From Psychrobacter luti (GTDB lineage: Bacteria > Pseudomonadota > Gammaproteobacteria > Pseudomonadales > Moraxellaceae), in the NCBI RefSeq assembly GCF_014192115.1, contig NZ_JACHXL010000006.1:1-64000 (forward strand): a DNA stretch of 64,000 nucleotides, read 5' to 3'. A program made the translations under genes and the position numbers. Positions within the stretch are counted from its first letter, which is position 1. Each line of letters opens with the position of its first letter. This document shows, piece by piece, positions 9,705-18,523 of this stretch. A model generated the notes under the pieces. The model ran no database searches and had not been told where the DNA came from. It saw only the letters and a list, made by a program, of their open reading frames with translations.

Positions 9705-10661
9705 ATGGCGAATACTATGACTGATACTATAACACTAGATACTATAAATAATGCTGCTGCGAATAACGGCGTTGCGCCAAACGGTAATACCGCAGGACAA
9801 TCGTGGTTTAACCGCCCGATACCGGGTATTAAGCAGCAATTGACCGCACCTTTGACGGCGGTAGAAACCGAACCGTCAACGAAATGTAGCAGCTGTCATT
9901 CAATGATTACCAATACCGCGCTGATTTTTAATTGTTATGTCTGCCCGCATTGTGATCATCATTTACCGATGAGTGCACGTGAGCGCTTAAACTGGTTGCT
10001 CGATCAAGTAGAAGGCGAGCTAGGACAACAGTTTACTGCCAAAGATCCATTGAGCTTTGTGGATAGTAAACCTTATCCGCAGCGCATGACCGAAGCACAG
10101 GACAAGACCGGTGAGTCTGAAGCGCTAATTGTGATGTATGGTAAATTACGCAATCTTGATATCGTTACGTGTGCCTTTGATTTCCGCTTTATGGGCGGCT
10201 CTATGGGCTCGGTGGTCGGCGACCGTTTTGTAGAGGCGGCTGAAAAAGCCCTCAACGATAAATCTCCTTTGGTCTGCTTTGCTGCTTCTGGCGGTGCGCG
10301 CATGCAAGAAGGTTTGCTATCATTAATGCAAATGGCTCGTACTGCGGCGGCGATTGAACGCTTACGAATTGCTGGCGTGCCATATATTGTGGTATTGACC
10401 AATCCTGTTTATGGCGGGGTGACTGCATCGCTTGCTATGCTTGGTGATATCCATTTAGCAGAGCCAAAAGCTATGATTGGCTTTGCAGGTAAACGCGTTA
10501 TTGAACAAACCGTGCGTGAGACGTTAGAAGAGCCGTTCCAGCGTGCCGAGTTCTTATTAGAGCATGGCGTGGTTGATGAAGTGGTGCATCGCCATCAGCT
10601 AATTGATACGATTTATCGTCTGCTCGCCAAGCTATGCCGTGTTCCGAATGTCGATGCTTAA
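9705..10661 (+). CDS. accD: Acetyl-CoA carboxylase carboxyltransferase beta subunit
   Basis: Part of the AccA2D2 complex that transfers CO2 from biotin to acetyl-CoA, the first committed step of fatty-acid synthesis. The C4 zinc ribbon is visible as CSSCHSM...CYVCPHC near residues 64-87, followed by the crotonase-like carboxyltransferase fold with GGSMGSVVGDRF and ASGGARMQEG. The N-terminus is about 40 residues longer than in E. coli and Asn/Thr-rich. The start is uncertain between the ATGs at 9705 and 9717, because neither has a strong ribosome binding site. The gene sits between trpA and folC. Confidence 0.94.
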   Translation: MANTMTDTITLDTINNAAANNGVAPNGNTAGQSWFNRPIPGIKQQLTAPLTAVETEPSTKCSSCHSMITNTALIFNCYVCPHCDHHLPMSARERLNWLLDQVEGELGQQFTAKDPLSFVDSKPYPQRMTEAQDKTGESEALIVMYGKLRNLDIVTCAFDFRFMGGSMGSVVGDRFVEAAEKALNDKSPLVCFAASGGARMQEGLLSLMQMARTAAAIERLRIAGVPYIVVLTNPVYGGVTASLAMLGDIHLAEPKAMIGFAGKRVIEQTVRETLEEPFQRAEFLLEHGVVDEVVHRHQLIDTIYRLLAKLCRVPNVDA

Positions 10662-10818
10662 TACGCTTAACTTGTTAGCAAATAAGAACATTAGAAATAG
10701 CGTTTTTCTGGTATAAATTTTCCTTGCTTACTGTGTGCTTCGCATTCCAGAGACTTTGCAAATTTATCCCAGTAGCACTGTATTCTTTTTAAATTAAATC
10801 GACTAAGTCACACTCACT

Positions 10819-10856
10819 AATAGCATTTATCGTCAATAACGGTAAATGCTATTTTT
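10819..10856 (+). terminator. Intrinsic terminator after accD
   Basis: An 11-bp stem (AATAGCATTTA, 10819-10829, with TAAATGCTATT, 10843-10853) is followed by TTT and a T-rich stretch. It separates accD from folC. Confidence 0.7.
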
Positions 10857-10954
10857 GCTTTTTGGTCAGGTAGTTATATACTGTCTCTATTTTCTTAATG
10901 AATGCTTTCTAATCCTCTATTTTTTATTCGAAAAATTCTATATAGGTTCCGTCC

Positions 10955-12322
10955 ATGTCTGACTCTTCACTTTCTACCTCTAACACTCCTACTGAGCAGT
11001 CGAGCTTAACTGAATGGCTTGATTATATGCAGCAGATTCATGTCTCGGCGATAGATATGGGGTTGTCGCGAGTATTGCCGGTTGCTGAGGCGTTAGGCGT
11101 GGTACAGTCAGCCAAAGACGATGCTTATGTATTTACCGTAGCGGGCACCAACGGTAAAGGCTCAACGACTGCGGTCATTGCGCAAATGTGCCAAGCGGCA
11201 GGTTATAAAATTGCGCTGTATCAATCACCGCATCTGAGTATATTTAACGAGCGCGTGCGCATCAATGGTGAGATGGTCAGTGATGAGACCTTAATTGATG
11301 CCTTTAGCAAGGTAGAGGATGCGCGGTTACAGTGCGCTTTGACCTTGTCATTCTTTGAGATGACAACGCTTGCAGCATTATTAATATTTGCCGAAGCAGA
11401 TTGCGATGTTTGGGTGTTAGAAGTTGGGTTGGGCGGTCGCTTAGATGTGGTCAATATTATCGATCCTGATATGGCAGTGATTACCAATATCGCTATCGAT
11501 CATGTCGATTGGCTAGGGGATAATGTCGAAGATATCGGCCGTGAAAAAGCGGGTATTTTACGTGATGGCATTACTCTGGTTTATGGCGCTACTGCGATGC
11601 CAGCTAGCGTGCAGCAAGCGATTGATACGCATCAGGCAACCTGTTATCAAGCTGGGCAAGACTTTGATTATCGTGAAGTGGATCCCGACGTTTGGCAATA
11701 CAGTAATGCCGCTGTCACCATGCAGCTACCACGTCCAGCACTGTCATTGACCAATACGGCCAATGCCTTATCAGCGGTGCTGGCAAGTCCATTAAATATT
11801 GATAAAAAGGCTATCGAACAAGCGTTACAGACGGTCAAGCTCGCTGGTCGTTTTGATTGTCGTGAGACGCATAACCGCCATTGGCTGTTTGATGTGGCGC
11901 ATAATGAGCAAGGCGTTGAGTTTTTATTGGCGCAATTATTACCGCTTTGGCAACAGCATCTAGCGAAGAAAAATAGTTCCGAACAAGTAACTAGTAAATC
12001 TGCTAGCATTAAAATGCTGTTTTCTATGTTGGGCGATAAGGATGTTAATAAGGTCGTTCAGCGTTTGACCGAAGCCGGCTTGCCTATTAGCGATTGGTTT
12101 ATTGCTGAGATTGATTATCCACGGGCGGCGAGCACTGAGCAGCTGCAAAGTATCTTAGCAAGCTATGTCGATAGTGCGCAAATACATGAGTTTAAACGTT
12201 TGTCAGAAGCCACCGATGCCATTATAAATGATAGTCAAGCGCAAGACTTAATCGTGGTATGTGGCTCGTTCCATACGATTGGCGAAGCGCTAGCGGCACT
12301 TGCCGATGATGATTTAAGTTAA
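10955..12322 (+). CDS. folC: Folylpolyglutamate/dihydrofolate synthase
   Basis: Adds glutamate to dihydropteroate and to folates. The 455-residue protein has the Mur-ligase-type P-loop GTNGKGSTTAV, the folate-binding YQSPHLSIFNERVRING, LEVGLGGRLDVVN, TNIAIDHVDWLG and the C-terminal DVAHNEQG. It is slightly longer than E. coli FolC (422) because of a Ser/Thr-rich N-terminus and a loop near NSSEQVTSKS. It is preceded by the accD terminator, so it probably has its own promoter in the AT-rich stretch before 10955. Confidence 0.95.
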   Translation: MSDSSLSTSNTPTEQSSLTEWLDYMQQIHVSAIDMGLSRVLPVAEALGVVQSAKDDAYVFTVAGTNGKGSTTAVIAQMCQAAGYKIALYQSPHLSIFNERVRINGEMVSDETLIDAFSKVEDARLQCALTLSFFEMTTLAALLIFAEADCDVWVLEVGLGGRLDVVNIIDPDMAVITNIAIDHVDWLGDNVEDIGREKAGILRDGITLVYGATAMPASVQQAIDTHQATCYQAGQDFDYREVDPDVWQYSNAAVTMQLPRPALSLTNTANALSAVLASPLNIDKKAIEQALQTVKLAGRFDCRETHNRHWLFDVAHNEQGVEFLLAQLLPLWQQHLAKKNSSEQVTSKSASIKMLFSMLGDKDVNKVVQRLTEAGLPISDWFIAEIDYPRAASTEQLQSILASYVDSAQIHEFKRLSEATDAIINDSQAQDLIVVCGSFHTIGEALAALADDDLS

Positions 12323-12629
12323 AATCGTATTTATATAATGTTAATCTTAGCAGTAGCATGATGGCAGACAGTATTAAATATATGCTTTATAATCAAATTG
12401 ATTTAGCATCCTGCTATACAATGCTATGAGATAGATGCTCGGCATAAGCTTTATAAATGGATGGACGTAACCGGCGGCAATGGCAACTATTTAACTATCA
12501 AAGCTATTTATCAAAGCGATTTAAACTATTTAAGCATAGTTTTAAGACGACCGTTTTTGAAATAATAGTTTTTGAGACGACAGTTGCGCCGCTCAATCAA
12601 CCTTATTACCAACTAAGAGACGTAAACGG
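12323..12629. other. Intergenic region folC to SPOR gene
   Basis: This 307-bp AT-rich stretch has no coding frame that I can support. I see no terminator with a clear stem and T-run, so folC transcription may continue into the next gene. Confidence 0.3.
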
Positions 12630-13844
12630 ATGAACTTTTCGAGACAAGCCTTATTGGGCATTGGGATGATTATAGGCGGTAGCGTGATGCTATACGCCAT
12701 GGTGCAACAAATTGGTGATAGCAATAAGCCCCAACCAGCGTCAGCAATGATAGATAAGCCAAGCCCCGCGCAAGAGCCTCCGCAGCCATTGACGACTGAT
12801 ATCGAGACTGAAAAGCGCATCTTGGCACAAAAACAAAAAGAGCGCGCTGCTCGTGTTGCAGAACAAGAAAAGCGTGCTCAGCAGTTCTTAACCGAACAAG
12901 AAGCGGCTGAAGCACAAGCATTGGCAAAAGCCCGTGCGGAAAGTCAGCAATATATGGCCAGTAGCGCACCAGCTGCTGAAGAAAGTAAAGAGTCAGAGGC
13001 TGCAAAAAACAACCTTGCAACGCCAACGGTAAAGCCTCGTACTGATAGCAGTGATAGCGCTACTGCTTCAGCTGAAAATGATGTAAAAGCTCGAGAGCAG
13101 CAAGAGCAAAAAGCTGCCCAGGCGCAACAAGAAGCTCAGCGCCAAGCTGCTCTTAAAGAACAAGCGGCTGCTAAGAAATTAGCAGATAGTAAAAAGGAAG
13201 CTGAGGCAAAAAAGCAGGCTGATGCTCAGAGACAATCGCAAGCTGCCGCTGAGAAAAAGCGAGAAGCAGCAGAAGTAGCTAAAAATGAGCCACCAAAGTC
13301 GCCTTCTGACTATCAAGTGAAAAAAGGTGACGGGCTGATTAAACTGGCGCGGCAATATAACATGCCCGTGGAGGTCTTGGCACAAGCGAATAATCTATCA
13401 CCTTCGACATCTCTACAACTGGGTCAAAGTCTTGCCATTCCATCGCGTAAGCAGGTAGAGCGGTTAGCGCGTGAAGCAGCGGCAGCTGAAAAGGCACGTG
13501 AAGATAAGCTTCAAAAAGAGGAAGCGTTAGCCAAGAAATCGGCCGATGCCAAGCGTGAAGCGCAGCAGAAACTTAGCGAAGCGCGTAAAGAGGTCAAAGA
13601 AACCGATGCTAAAGGTAGCTTTGGCGTACAAGTAGCATTGGCAAATGATCAAGCCAAAGCGGATGAGCTGGCAAAGAAATTCCAATCTGCCGGCTATCAA
13701 GTTAAGACCAGCTCTACCAGTCGCGGTGTGCGCGTTATCGTTGGTCCTGAGCGTGGTAAAGTCGCGGCATTGGCGTTAAAAGATAAGATTAATAGCGACC
13801 CTAAAGTTAATACAACAAGCGCTTGGGTCTTATACTGGCGTTAA
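12630..13844 (+). CDS. Membrane-anchored LysM and SPOR domain protein
   Basis: The 404-residue protein has an N-terminal membrane segment (about residues 6-25) and then a long Ala/Glu/Gln/Lys-rich region (about 60-225) predicted to be helical or coiled coil, like TolA stalks. A LysM domain follows (YQVKKGDGLIKLARQYNM..., about 229-272), then a second charged helix and a C-terminal SPOR domain (SFGVQVALANDQAKADEL..., about 330-400). SPOR domains bind denuded septal glycan and LysM binds peptidoglycan, so a role at the division septum is likely. In gammaproteobacteria a SPOR gene (dedD-like) often follows folC, but DedD itself lacks LysM. Confidence 0.85.
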   Translation: MNFSRQALLGIGMIIGGSVMLYAMVQQIGDSNKPQPASAMIDKPSPAQEPPQPLTTDIETEKRILAQKQKERAARVAEQEKRAQQFLTEQEAAEAQALAKARAESQQYMASSAPAAEESKESEAAKNNLATPTVKPRTDSSDSATASAENDVKAREQQEQKAAQAQQEAQRQAALKEQAAAKKLADSKKEAEAKKQADAQRQSQAAAEKKREAAEVAKNEPPKSPSDYQVKKGDGLIKLARQYNMPVEVLAQANNLSPSTSLQLGQSLAIPSRKQVERLAREAAAAEKAREDKLQKEEALAKKSADAKREAQQKLSEARKEVKETDAKGSFGVQVALANDQAKADELAKKFQSAGYQVKTSSTSRGVRVIVGPERGKVAALALKDKINSDPKVNTTSAWVLYWR

Positions 13845-13949
13845 AATGGCATTTATAGCGCTGTAACCTAATGACCATTATTGCTAAACAACTAGCTATA
13901 TTTTAATTAGGCTCGTTTATATTTCTATCGCTGTAGCTAGTTTTATTCA

Positions 13950-13976
13950 AACACGACATCTATTGTCGTGTTTTTT
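13950..13976 (+). terminator. Intrinsic terminator after the SPOR gene
   Basis: AACACGACA (13950-13958) pairs with TGTCGTGTT (13964-13972) and is followed by TTTT. This is a compact hairpin with a T-run about 100 bp after the stop codon. The rest of the interval 13845-14153 shows no gene. Confidence 0.85.
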
Positions 13977-14153
13977 GTTTTATCGTTTGCTGATTGGCGT
14001 AAGCTTGGTTACGATGAGCGCCGCTCCTTTTTGTTCCTCTCTGTATAACCTGTCAGCCTACAAAGGCTGCCCTGTCGCGGTTAGGTATGTGTCGTCACTT
14101 TACTGACATCATTACACATAGCTGACGGCTTTCATTATGTATAAGGTAAAACC

Positions 14154-14684
14154 ATGTCATTTGGCGTTATATTTTTAATATTGGCAGTTGGATTTGTAGG
14201 GCTGATCACCTTGCCAAAACTGTTTTCTTCTAAACAAGTTACTGAGCCTGAGCCGCCCCCTGTGCGTGGTGATGAGCTGGCTATTTGGCCATTTGCGATG
14301 ATGCCCATCATGACGGACACGGAAGTGATATTCTTTAATAAGTTAAAAAACGCTTTACCTGAATATCATATTTTTGTCCAAGTTCAGCTGTCACGTATCA
14401 TCGAAGCCAATAGCAGTGAAACCTCAGAACGCAGTTTTTGGTTTAATCGTATTTGTCGTCAAAGTGTCGACTATGTGATTGTTGATGTCGATGCCCAGAC
14501 TACTTTGCTCGCTATCGAGCTTGATGATTGGACGCACAGCAGTAAAGCACGTCAAAAGGCCGATGATAAAAAAGATAAAGCGCTTGCCAGTGCGGGTATT
14601 GCTATCGTGCGTTTTCATGCCGAGCGTATGCCAAGTGCCGATATGCTGAGATATGAGCTGATGCAGGTGATTGAGAGTTATTAA
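14154..14684 (+). CDS. DUF2726 family protein with membrane anchor
   Basis: The 176-residue protein has one N-terminal membrane segment (FGVIFLILAVGFVGLITL) and a soluble domain matching DUF2726: EVIFFNKLKNALPEYHIFVQVQLSRII, then DYVIVDVDAQTTLLAIELDD and KDKALASAGIAIVRFHA. The Asp, the ELDD acids and the spacing resemble a restriction-endonuclease-like fold (D...ExD). This is a family-level observation, and nuclease activity is not shown. The family is widespread and uncharacterised in gammaproteobacteria. Confidence 0.8.
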   Translation: MSFGVIFLILAVGFVGLITLPKLFSSKQVTEPEPPPVRGDELAIWPFAMMPIMTDTEVIFFNKLKNALPEYHIFVQVQLSRIIEANSSETSERSFWFNRICRQSVDYVIVDVDAQTTLLAIELDDWTHSSKARQKADDKKDKALASAGIAIVRFHAERMPSADMLRYELMQVIESY

Positions 14685-14715
14685 AAATTATTAAGATTAT
14701 AATAAAAGCTTAAAG

Positions 14716-15663
14716 TTAATCTTCTGCTTGGTCGGATTTTTTAGGATAAATGACAATCGGTCTATCTCCTTCAAAGTATAGCCCTGTTTTTAAGATACCG
14801 TTTTCAGAAATAATAAGTGGCGATCGACGGTCATCGTAAAAGTCGCGCTTGCTAAACCATTCTATATAGTGAGCTGCGCGCAATGCGCTGATGTCAATCT
14901 TCGCAAGGGTTTCGTTATCCGTCTTATCGCACCATTTATGCATGGGGAAGCTAGGTGTTAGCCAATGAGGATAGACGAAATTAGCGATGTTCATTGGCAA
15001 AAAGAATCGCCCTTTTATGACGCCATAACGTTTATCAACCTTAACTTGCCCATGCTTTTCAGTATTCACCCAAATGCTACAAAACTGCTTGGTTTGCATA
15101 TGAATCATTTTGCGTTGTAGATTGTCGTTGGAGTTTATGCCAACCCAGTTTATCGGCGCAAAAGGGGCGGCGCCCATAAAAAACTTAATCGCCAATTCCC
15201 AATGTTCAGTGAGCTTTTCCTCATGATTATACAAAATCAAATCCAGCTCACCAGTCGTCTGTTTGCCATTGTATAACTGCACATTATTAGCAAGGGTCTC
15301 GTACGGATGCAACTTGCGCGCAAAGCCATCCTCTAGCCAAAATGACAATAAGCCTTCAAAGTGAAAACCCAAACGATTAGGGCTGGGACGTTTTAATAAG
15401 TAGCGGGTCAGCGCCTGATAAGCACTGGTAGTATCCAACTCTTTCAAACGCTGCTTATATGCCTCAAACTGCATTTGCCAAAATGCTGCGTTATGTACTG
15501 AGATAGGATGAGTATTTTGATGAGGTGCAAAGTCTAGCCACTCGGTCAATACATTAGGGCACGCAAGCACATACGCCAAGTCACGCACATAAGGTCGCTG
15601 GTAAGCTTCCCAGGGCGCATAAGTTTTAGGAGTGGTATGGTATAGAGTGCGAAGCTCAGACAT
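14716..15663 (-). CDS. DUF1853 family protein
   Basis: A 315-residue soluble protein of the DUF1853 family. Recognisable blocks are VRDLAYVLACPNVL, the LGFHFEGLLSFWLE block, a GELDLILYN motif and HWELAIKFFMG (the GxxD...ExxxKF arrangement of this family resembles PD-(D/E)XK nucleases), then QRKMIHMQTKQF. The function is not established. It converges with the DUF2726 gene, leaving only about 30 bp between their ends. Confidence 0.8.
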   Translation of the reverse strand: MSELRTLYHTTPKTYAPWEAYQRPYVRDLAYVLACPNVLTEWLDFAPHQNTHPISVHNAAFWQMQFEAYKQRLKELDTTSAYQALTRYLLKRPSPNRLGFHFEGLLSFWLEDGFARKLHPYETLANNVQLYNGKQTTGELDLILYNHEEKLTEHWELAIKFFMGAAPFAPINWVGINSNDNLQRKMIHMQTKQFCSIWVNTEKHGQVKVDKRYGVIKGRFFLPMNIANFVYPHWLTPSFPMHKWCDKTDNETLAKIDISALRAAHYIEWFSKRDFYDDRRSPLIISENGILKTGLYFEGDRPIVIYPKKSDQAED

Positions 15664-15806
15664 AGGTCAAATCAGAATAGATATAAAGTATTTACCCTAG
15701 CGTCTCAATTGCTAAAAGTCTATAGGCAATCGTAATATGTTAAGATTGTAGTCATCTGGCAGCATAATATTTTGCCGACCTATTTGATAATAATGAGGAT
15801 TAATAG

Positions 15807-16109
15807 ATGAAATATCTTTTACAAATCGACTTTCCCTATAGCGGACCTTTTGGCAGTGCGTTTTTTGATGCCATGAAAGAGCTGGCCGAAAACATCGCCA
15901 CTGAAAACGGTCTGGTCTATAAACTATGGACAGAAAACGAAGAGACGCAAGAAGCAGGTGGTATTTATGTATTTGATAATCTGGACGATGCCAACCGATA
16001 TTTAGAGAAGCATACCCAAAGACTGACCTCATTTGGTTTTAAAGACATTAAATCTAAAGTATTTGTCATCAATGAAGCGTTAAGTGCGATTACTAAAACT
16101 TCTTTGTAA
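15807..16109 (+). CDS. YdhR-like putative monooxygenase
   Basis: The 100-residue protein resembles E. coli YdhR, a dimeric alpha/beta-barrel protein related to small monooxygenases: KYLLQIDFPYSGPFGSAFFDAM, ENGLVYKLWTENEETQEAGGIYVFD and DDANRYLEKHTQRLTSFG. The substrate is unknown. The ATG at 15807 has TGAGGAT 10-15 bases upstream. It is the last core gene before the tRNA-Pro element. Confidence 0.85.
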   Translation: MKYLLQIDFPYSGPFGSAFFDAMKELAENIATENGLVYKLWTENEETQEAGGIYVFDNLDDANRYLEKHTQRLTSFGFKDIKSKVFVINEALSAITKTSL

Positions 16110-16133
16110 TATTAAATGAAAAGTAATGAACAT

Positions 16134-16168
16134 AAAAAAAGCCAACCATTAAAAAATGATTGGCTTTC
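16134..16168 (-). terminator. Displaced tRNA-Pro terminator
   Basis: AAAGCCAACCATT (16138-16150) pairs with AATGATTGGCTTT (16155-16167) with a single C-A mismatch. On the minus strand a run of seven T (complement of 16134-16140) follows, so it terminates leftward transcription. Without the element it would lie just downstream of tRNA-Pro and is probably its native terminator. Now it caps leftward transcripts leaving the element. On the plus strand it may also serve the YdhR-like gene. Confidence 0.65.
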
Positions 16169-16179
16169 CTGTATTACTG

Positions 16180-16203
16180 CTATGTTTGGTCGGAACGGCA
16201 GGA
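16180..16203. repeat. Left attachment repeat (attL)
   Basis: A 24-bp sequence identical to 27564-27587. It contains the CCA end and acceptor stem of tRNA-Pro, but no tRNA body follows it here. That pattern marks the far end of an element integrated into the 3' end of the tRNA gene. The gap 16110-16494 holds this site, the displaced terminator and the 23-bp repeat at 16261; I see no gene in it. Confidence 0.9.
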
Positions 16204-16260
16204 AGTAAATTGTAAGCTGTATGCCTTGTTTTATAAAGGTCCGATATTATTTTATATTGA

Positions 16261-16283
16261 CGATACCAACAATAATACCAACA
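16261..16283. repeat. Left copy of 23-bp internal repeat (arm site)
   Basis: Starts CGATACCAACAATAATACC and is identical to 27448-27470, in the same orientation. It lies 58 bp inside the left attachment repeat. Within each copy the word ATACCAACA occurs twice. Paired repeats just inside both ends fit integrase arm-type binding sites. Confidence 0.65.
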
Positions 16284-16494
16284 ATCGTTTTTAATATTCG
16301 ATATTCATCCCTATTTTTGACTATCTAATATAATGCACTCTTAAACATCGGTGTTAGTAACTTATTGCCGTATTCATTCCTATGGTCTGCGTAAAGGGTT
16401 CCTTACGTAGACCGAAACTTCAATGAGTGGGAGTTTCAATCGATTATTTGGAAATTAGATCCTGTAGTAACCTAATATGCTACTTGCCTTATCT

Positions 16495-18402
16495 CTAATT
16501 CTTATTTCCAATGTAATTAATTAAATTAGCGTCGTATCTATTATCTTTAAAAAACTTGTACGCGTACAAAGAGCCTTCTTGTGATATGTGACCTCCGTCA
16601 AGACTATAAGGAAATTCTAAATCACTCTTTAAATAGAAATCTTTTTCATCAAAAATGGTATCTCTTTTAACAAAGAAAACTCCTTTTTCATCCGCTATGT
16701 TATGAACGTAGTCATTAGCCTCTTGATTAAAAGTATCATTACTTTTTTGATGCTTGTAAGCTTTCTCTGACCATAACGAAGATTCCATTCGAGCAATTGG
16801 GTTTGATGCATAAGCTACAGGACTAGCCATTAAGATAACTTTAACTCCTTTAGATAATGCTAAGTCAATTGTTGGTTTAATATAGTGTAGTGATCCAGAT
16901 TGATATCTAACCGACCATAAACCTGCAAGGACTATAGCATCAAAATCTTCTATATTTTCAGAGACATACCTTCTGTTATATAGACACTGTGTATGTTGCT
17001 CTGTATTTAGCTGTGTTTTTGGAAAGTCATCATTAAGATAAGGTGCGCACCATGACGTAGTTATGGACTGCAGAAGGTAGTTATTATCTTTTGCAAACTC
17101 TTTCCAAAAAGGTTCGTACATTCCAGCATACGAAGAGCCGAAAAGTAAAATCTTTTTATCTCCAGTGTTAGTCAATAAACAAGAAGTTCCAAGATCTTTG
17201 TCGGGATAACCTAGGTCTGTGTCATTAAAGAAACAGTATCCTGTTGCTCTTGAAGGAAAAATGATATTTTTCATTTGCTCTTTGACGTATGGCTCTCTAT
17301 CAACAAACCTTGTTTTGGCTCCATCAGTTGCAATTATTATGATTGAAATTAAAAAAATTGAGGCAGCAATATAAATAGGCTTACATTTTAAATAACTTAA
17401 AAGAGTTGGAAAACTTCTTGGGAAATTAATTTTTTCAACATACTTATAACTTAGGAAGCCAAGAAGTATTGATAACGCCAAGCCTAAATAAATATAGTAT
17501 TCAGGCAATGCGAATGTATAAATAATGACTACCAAAGGCCAGTGCCACAAATAAATAGAGTAAGACCAAGTACCTATTTTTTGGAATATGATGTTGTTTG
17601 TGATGATACTGTCATTGCGTTGTGCCTGAATAATAAGAAACGAACCCACAACAGGAAATAGTGCTAAGTAACCTGGCCAAGCGTTTTCTGCTGAGATGAG
17701 GAAGTAAGACCCCACCACTAAAACTAACCCTATTCTCTCTAAAAGCTTTTTTCTATTCTCTTGTAATGCAAAAGGATAGAGATAGGCGACCCCACCAATC
17801 ATCATCTCCCATGCCCTCATAGGGAGAAGGTAATATGATGCGTTAGGTAATTTGTAGGTTGCTATAACAGAGAATATAAAACCAAGTACTGTCCCCACTA
17901 TTAGTATAGATTTCATCGTCTTGATAGACAGAAACTTGCGCATAGCGACTAGTATTAGCGGATAGATGATATAAAACTGCCACTCTACTGATAGTGTCCA
18001 AGTGTGTAACAGCCATTTCTCATGAGAAGCCGCGTCAAAATAACCTGCTTCTGACCAATAAACAAAGTTAGATAAGAAACCGACACTACTGGCAGCATGC
18101 TTCCCTAATGCTCTGTACTCTATAGGTGTCAGATAGAACCAGCCAAAGACTAACAATACCAAGCACAGTAACGCCAAGGCAGGGATAATCCTATTAGCAC
18201 GAGCCACATAGAAATTTAGAATAGAAAATTTTTCTTGCTCAATACCTCTAAATATAATTCCAGTCATTAAAAACCCTGAAATTACAAAGAAGACATCAAC
18301 ACCAGCAAAACCACCAGGCATCCAAGAGGCGTTAAAGTGAAATAGCAAAACACCGATGACTGCAAATGCCCTAAGGCCATTGATATCTTTTCTAAATTTC
18401 AT
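16495..18402 (-). CDS. OafA-type acyltransferase, AT3 plus SGNH
   Basis: The 635-residue inner-membrane protein has an N-terminal acyltransferase-3 domain (about 1-345) that opens with DINGLRAFAVIGVLLFHF and GFAGVDVFFVISGFLMTG and has around ten membrane segments. The C-terminal periplasmic SGNH-like domain has FGSSYAGMY as the serine block and DGGHIS as the Asp-His block. Such proteins O-acetylate lipopolysaccharide or other surface glycans. Codon use looks more AT-rich than the core genes. It lies at the left edge of the element, so it is likely cargo that changes the cell surface (antigenicity or phage receptor). The acceptor glycan cannot be told from sequence. Confidence 0.92.
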   Translation of the reverse strand: MKFRKDINGLRAFAVIGVLLFHFNASWMPGGFAGVDVFFVISGFLMTGIIFRGIEQEKFSILNFYVARANRIIPALALLCLVLLVFGWFYLTPIEYRALGKHAASSVGFLSNFVYWSEAGYFDAASHEKWLLHTWTLSVEWQFYIIYPLILVAMRKFLSIKTMKSILIVGTVLGFIFSVIATYKLPNASYYLLPMRAWEMMIGGVAYLYPFALQENRKKLLERIGLVLVVGSYFLISAENAWPGYLALFPVVGSFLIIQAQRNDSIITNNIIFQKIGTWSYSIYLWHWPLVVIIYTFALPEYYIYLGLALSILLGFLSYKYVEKINFPRSFPTLLSYLKCKPIYIAASIFLISIIIIATDGAKTRFVDREPYVKEQMKNIIFPSRATGYCFFNDTDLGYPDKDLGTSCLLTNTGDKKILLFGSSYAGMYEPFWKEFAKDNNYLLQSITTSWCAPYLNDDFPKTQLNTEQHTQCLYNRRYVSENIEDFDAIVLAGLWSVRYQSGSLHYIKPTIDLALSKGVKVILMASPVAYASNPIARMESSLWSEKAYKHQKSNDTFNQEANDYVHNIADEKGVFFVKRDTIFDEKDFYLKSDLEFPYSLDGGHISQEGSLYAYKFFKDNRYDANLINYIGNKN

Positions 18403-18523
18403 AGAGTTATTTACCGAACATGATTATTAAAAATGTCGGTAGTATATAGCTTGTGTAAGTATATGTATATCGAACTAATGTTTTGGCATTTATTATATCT
18501 GCATAGCAGGGCATTGTAATTGT

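Noticed and set aside
14154-15663. The convergent DUF2726 and DUF1853 genes as a restriction-like defence pair
   Set aside because: Both show acidic motifs compatible with nuclease-like folds, but both are widespread single housekeeping-type genes and lie outside the mobile element. Their convergent orientation argues against an operon.
16180-16203. A second tRNA-Pro gene at the left end
   Set aside because: Only the last 17 bases of the tRNA are present here and no cloverleaf can be formed. It is an attachment-site copy.
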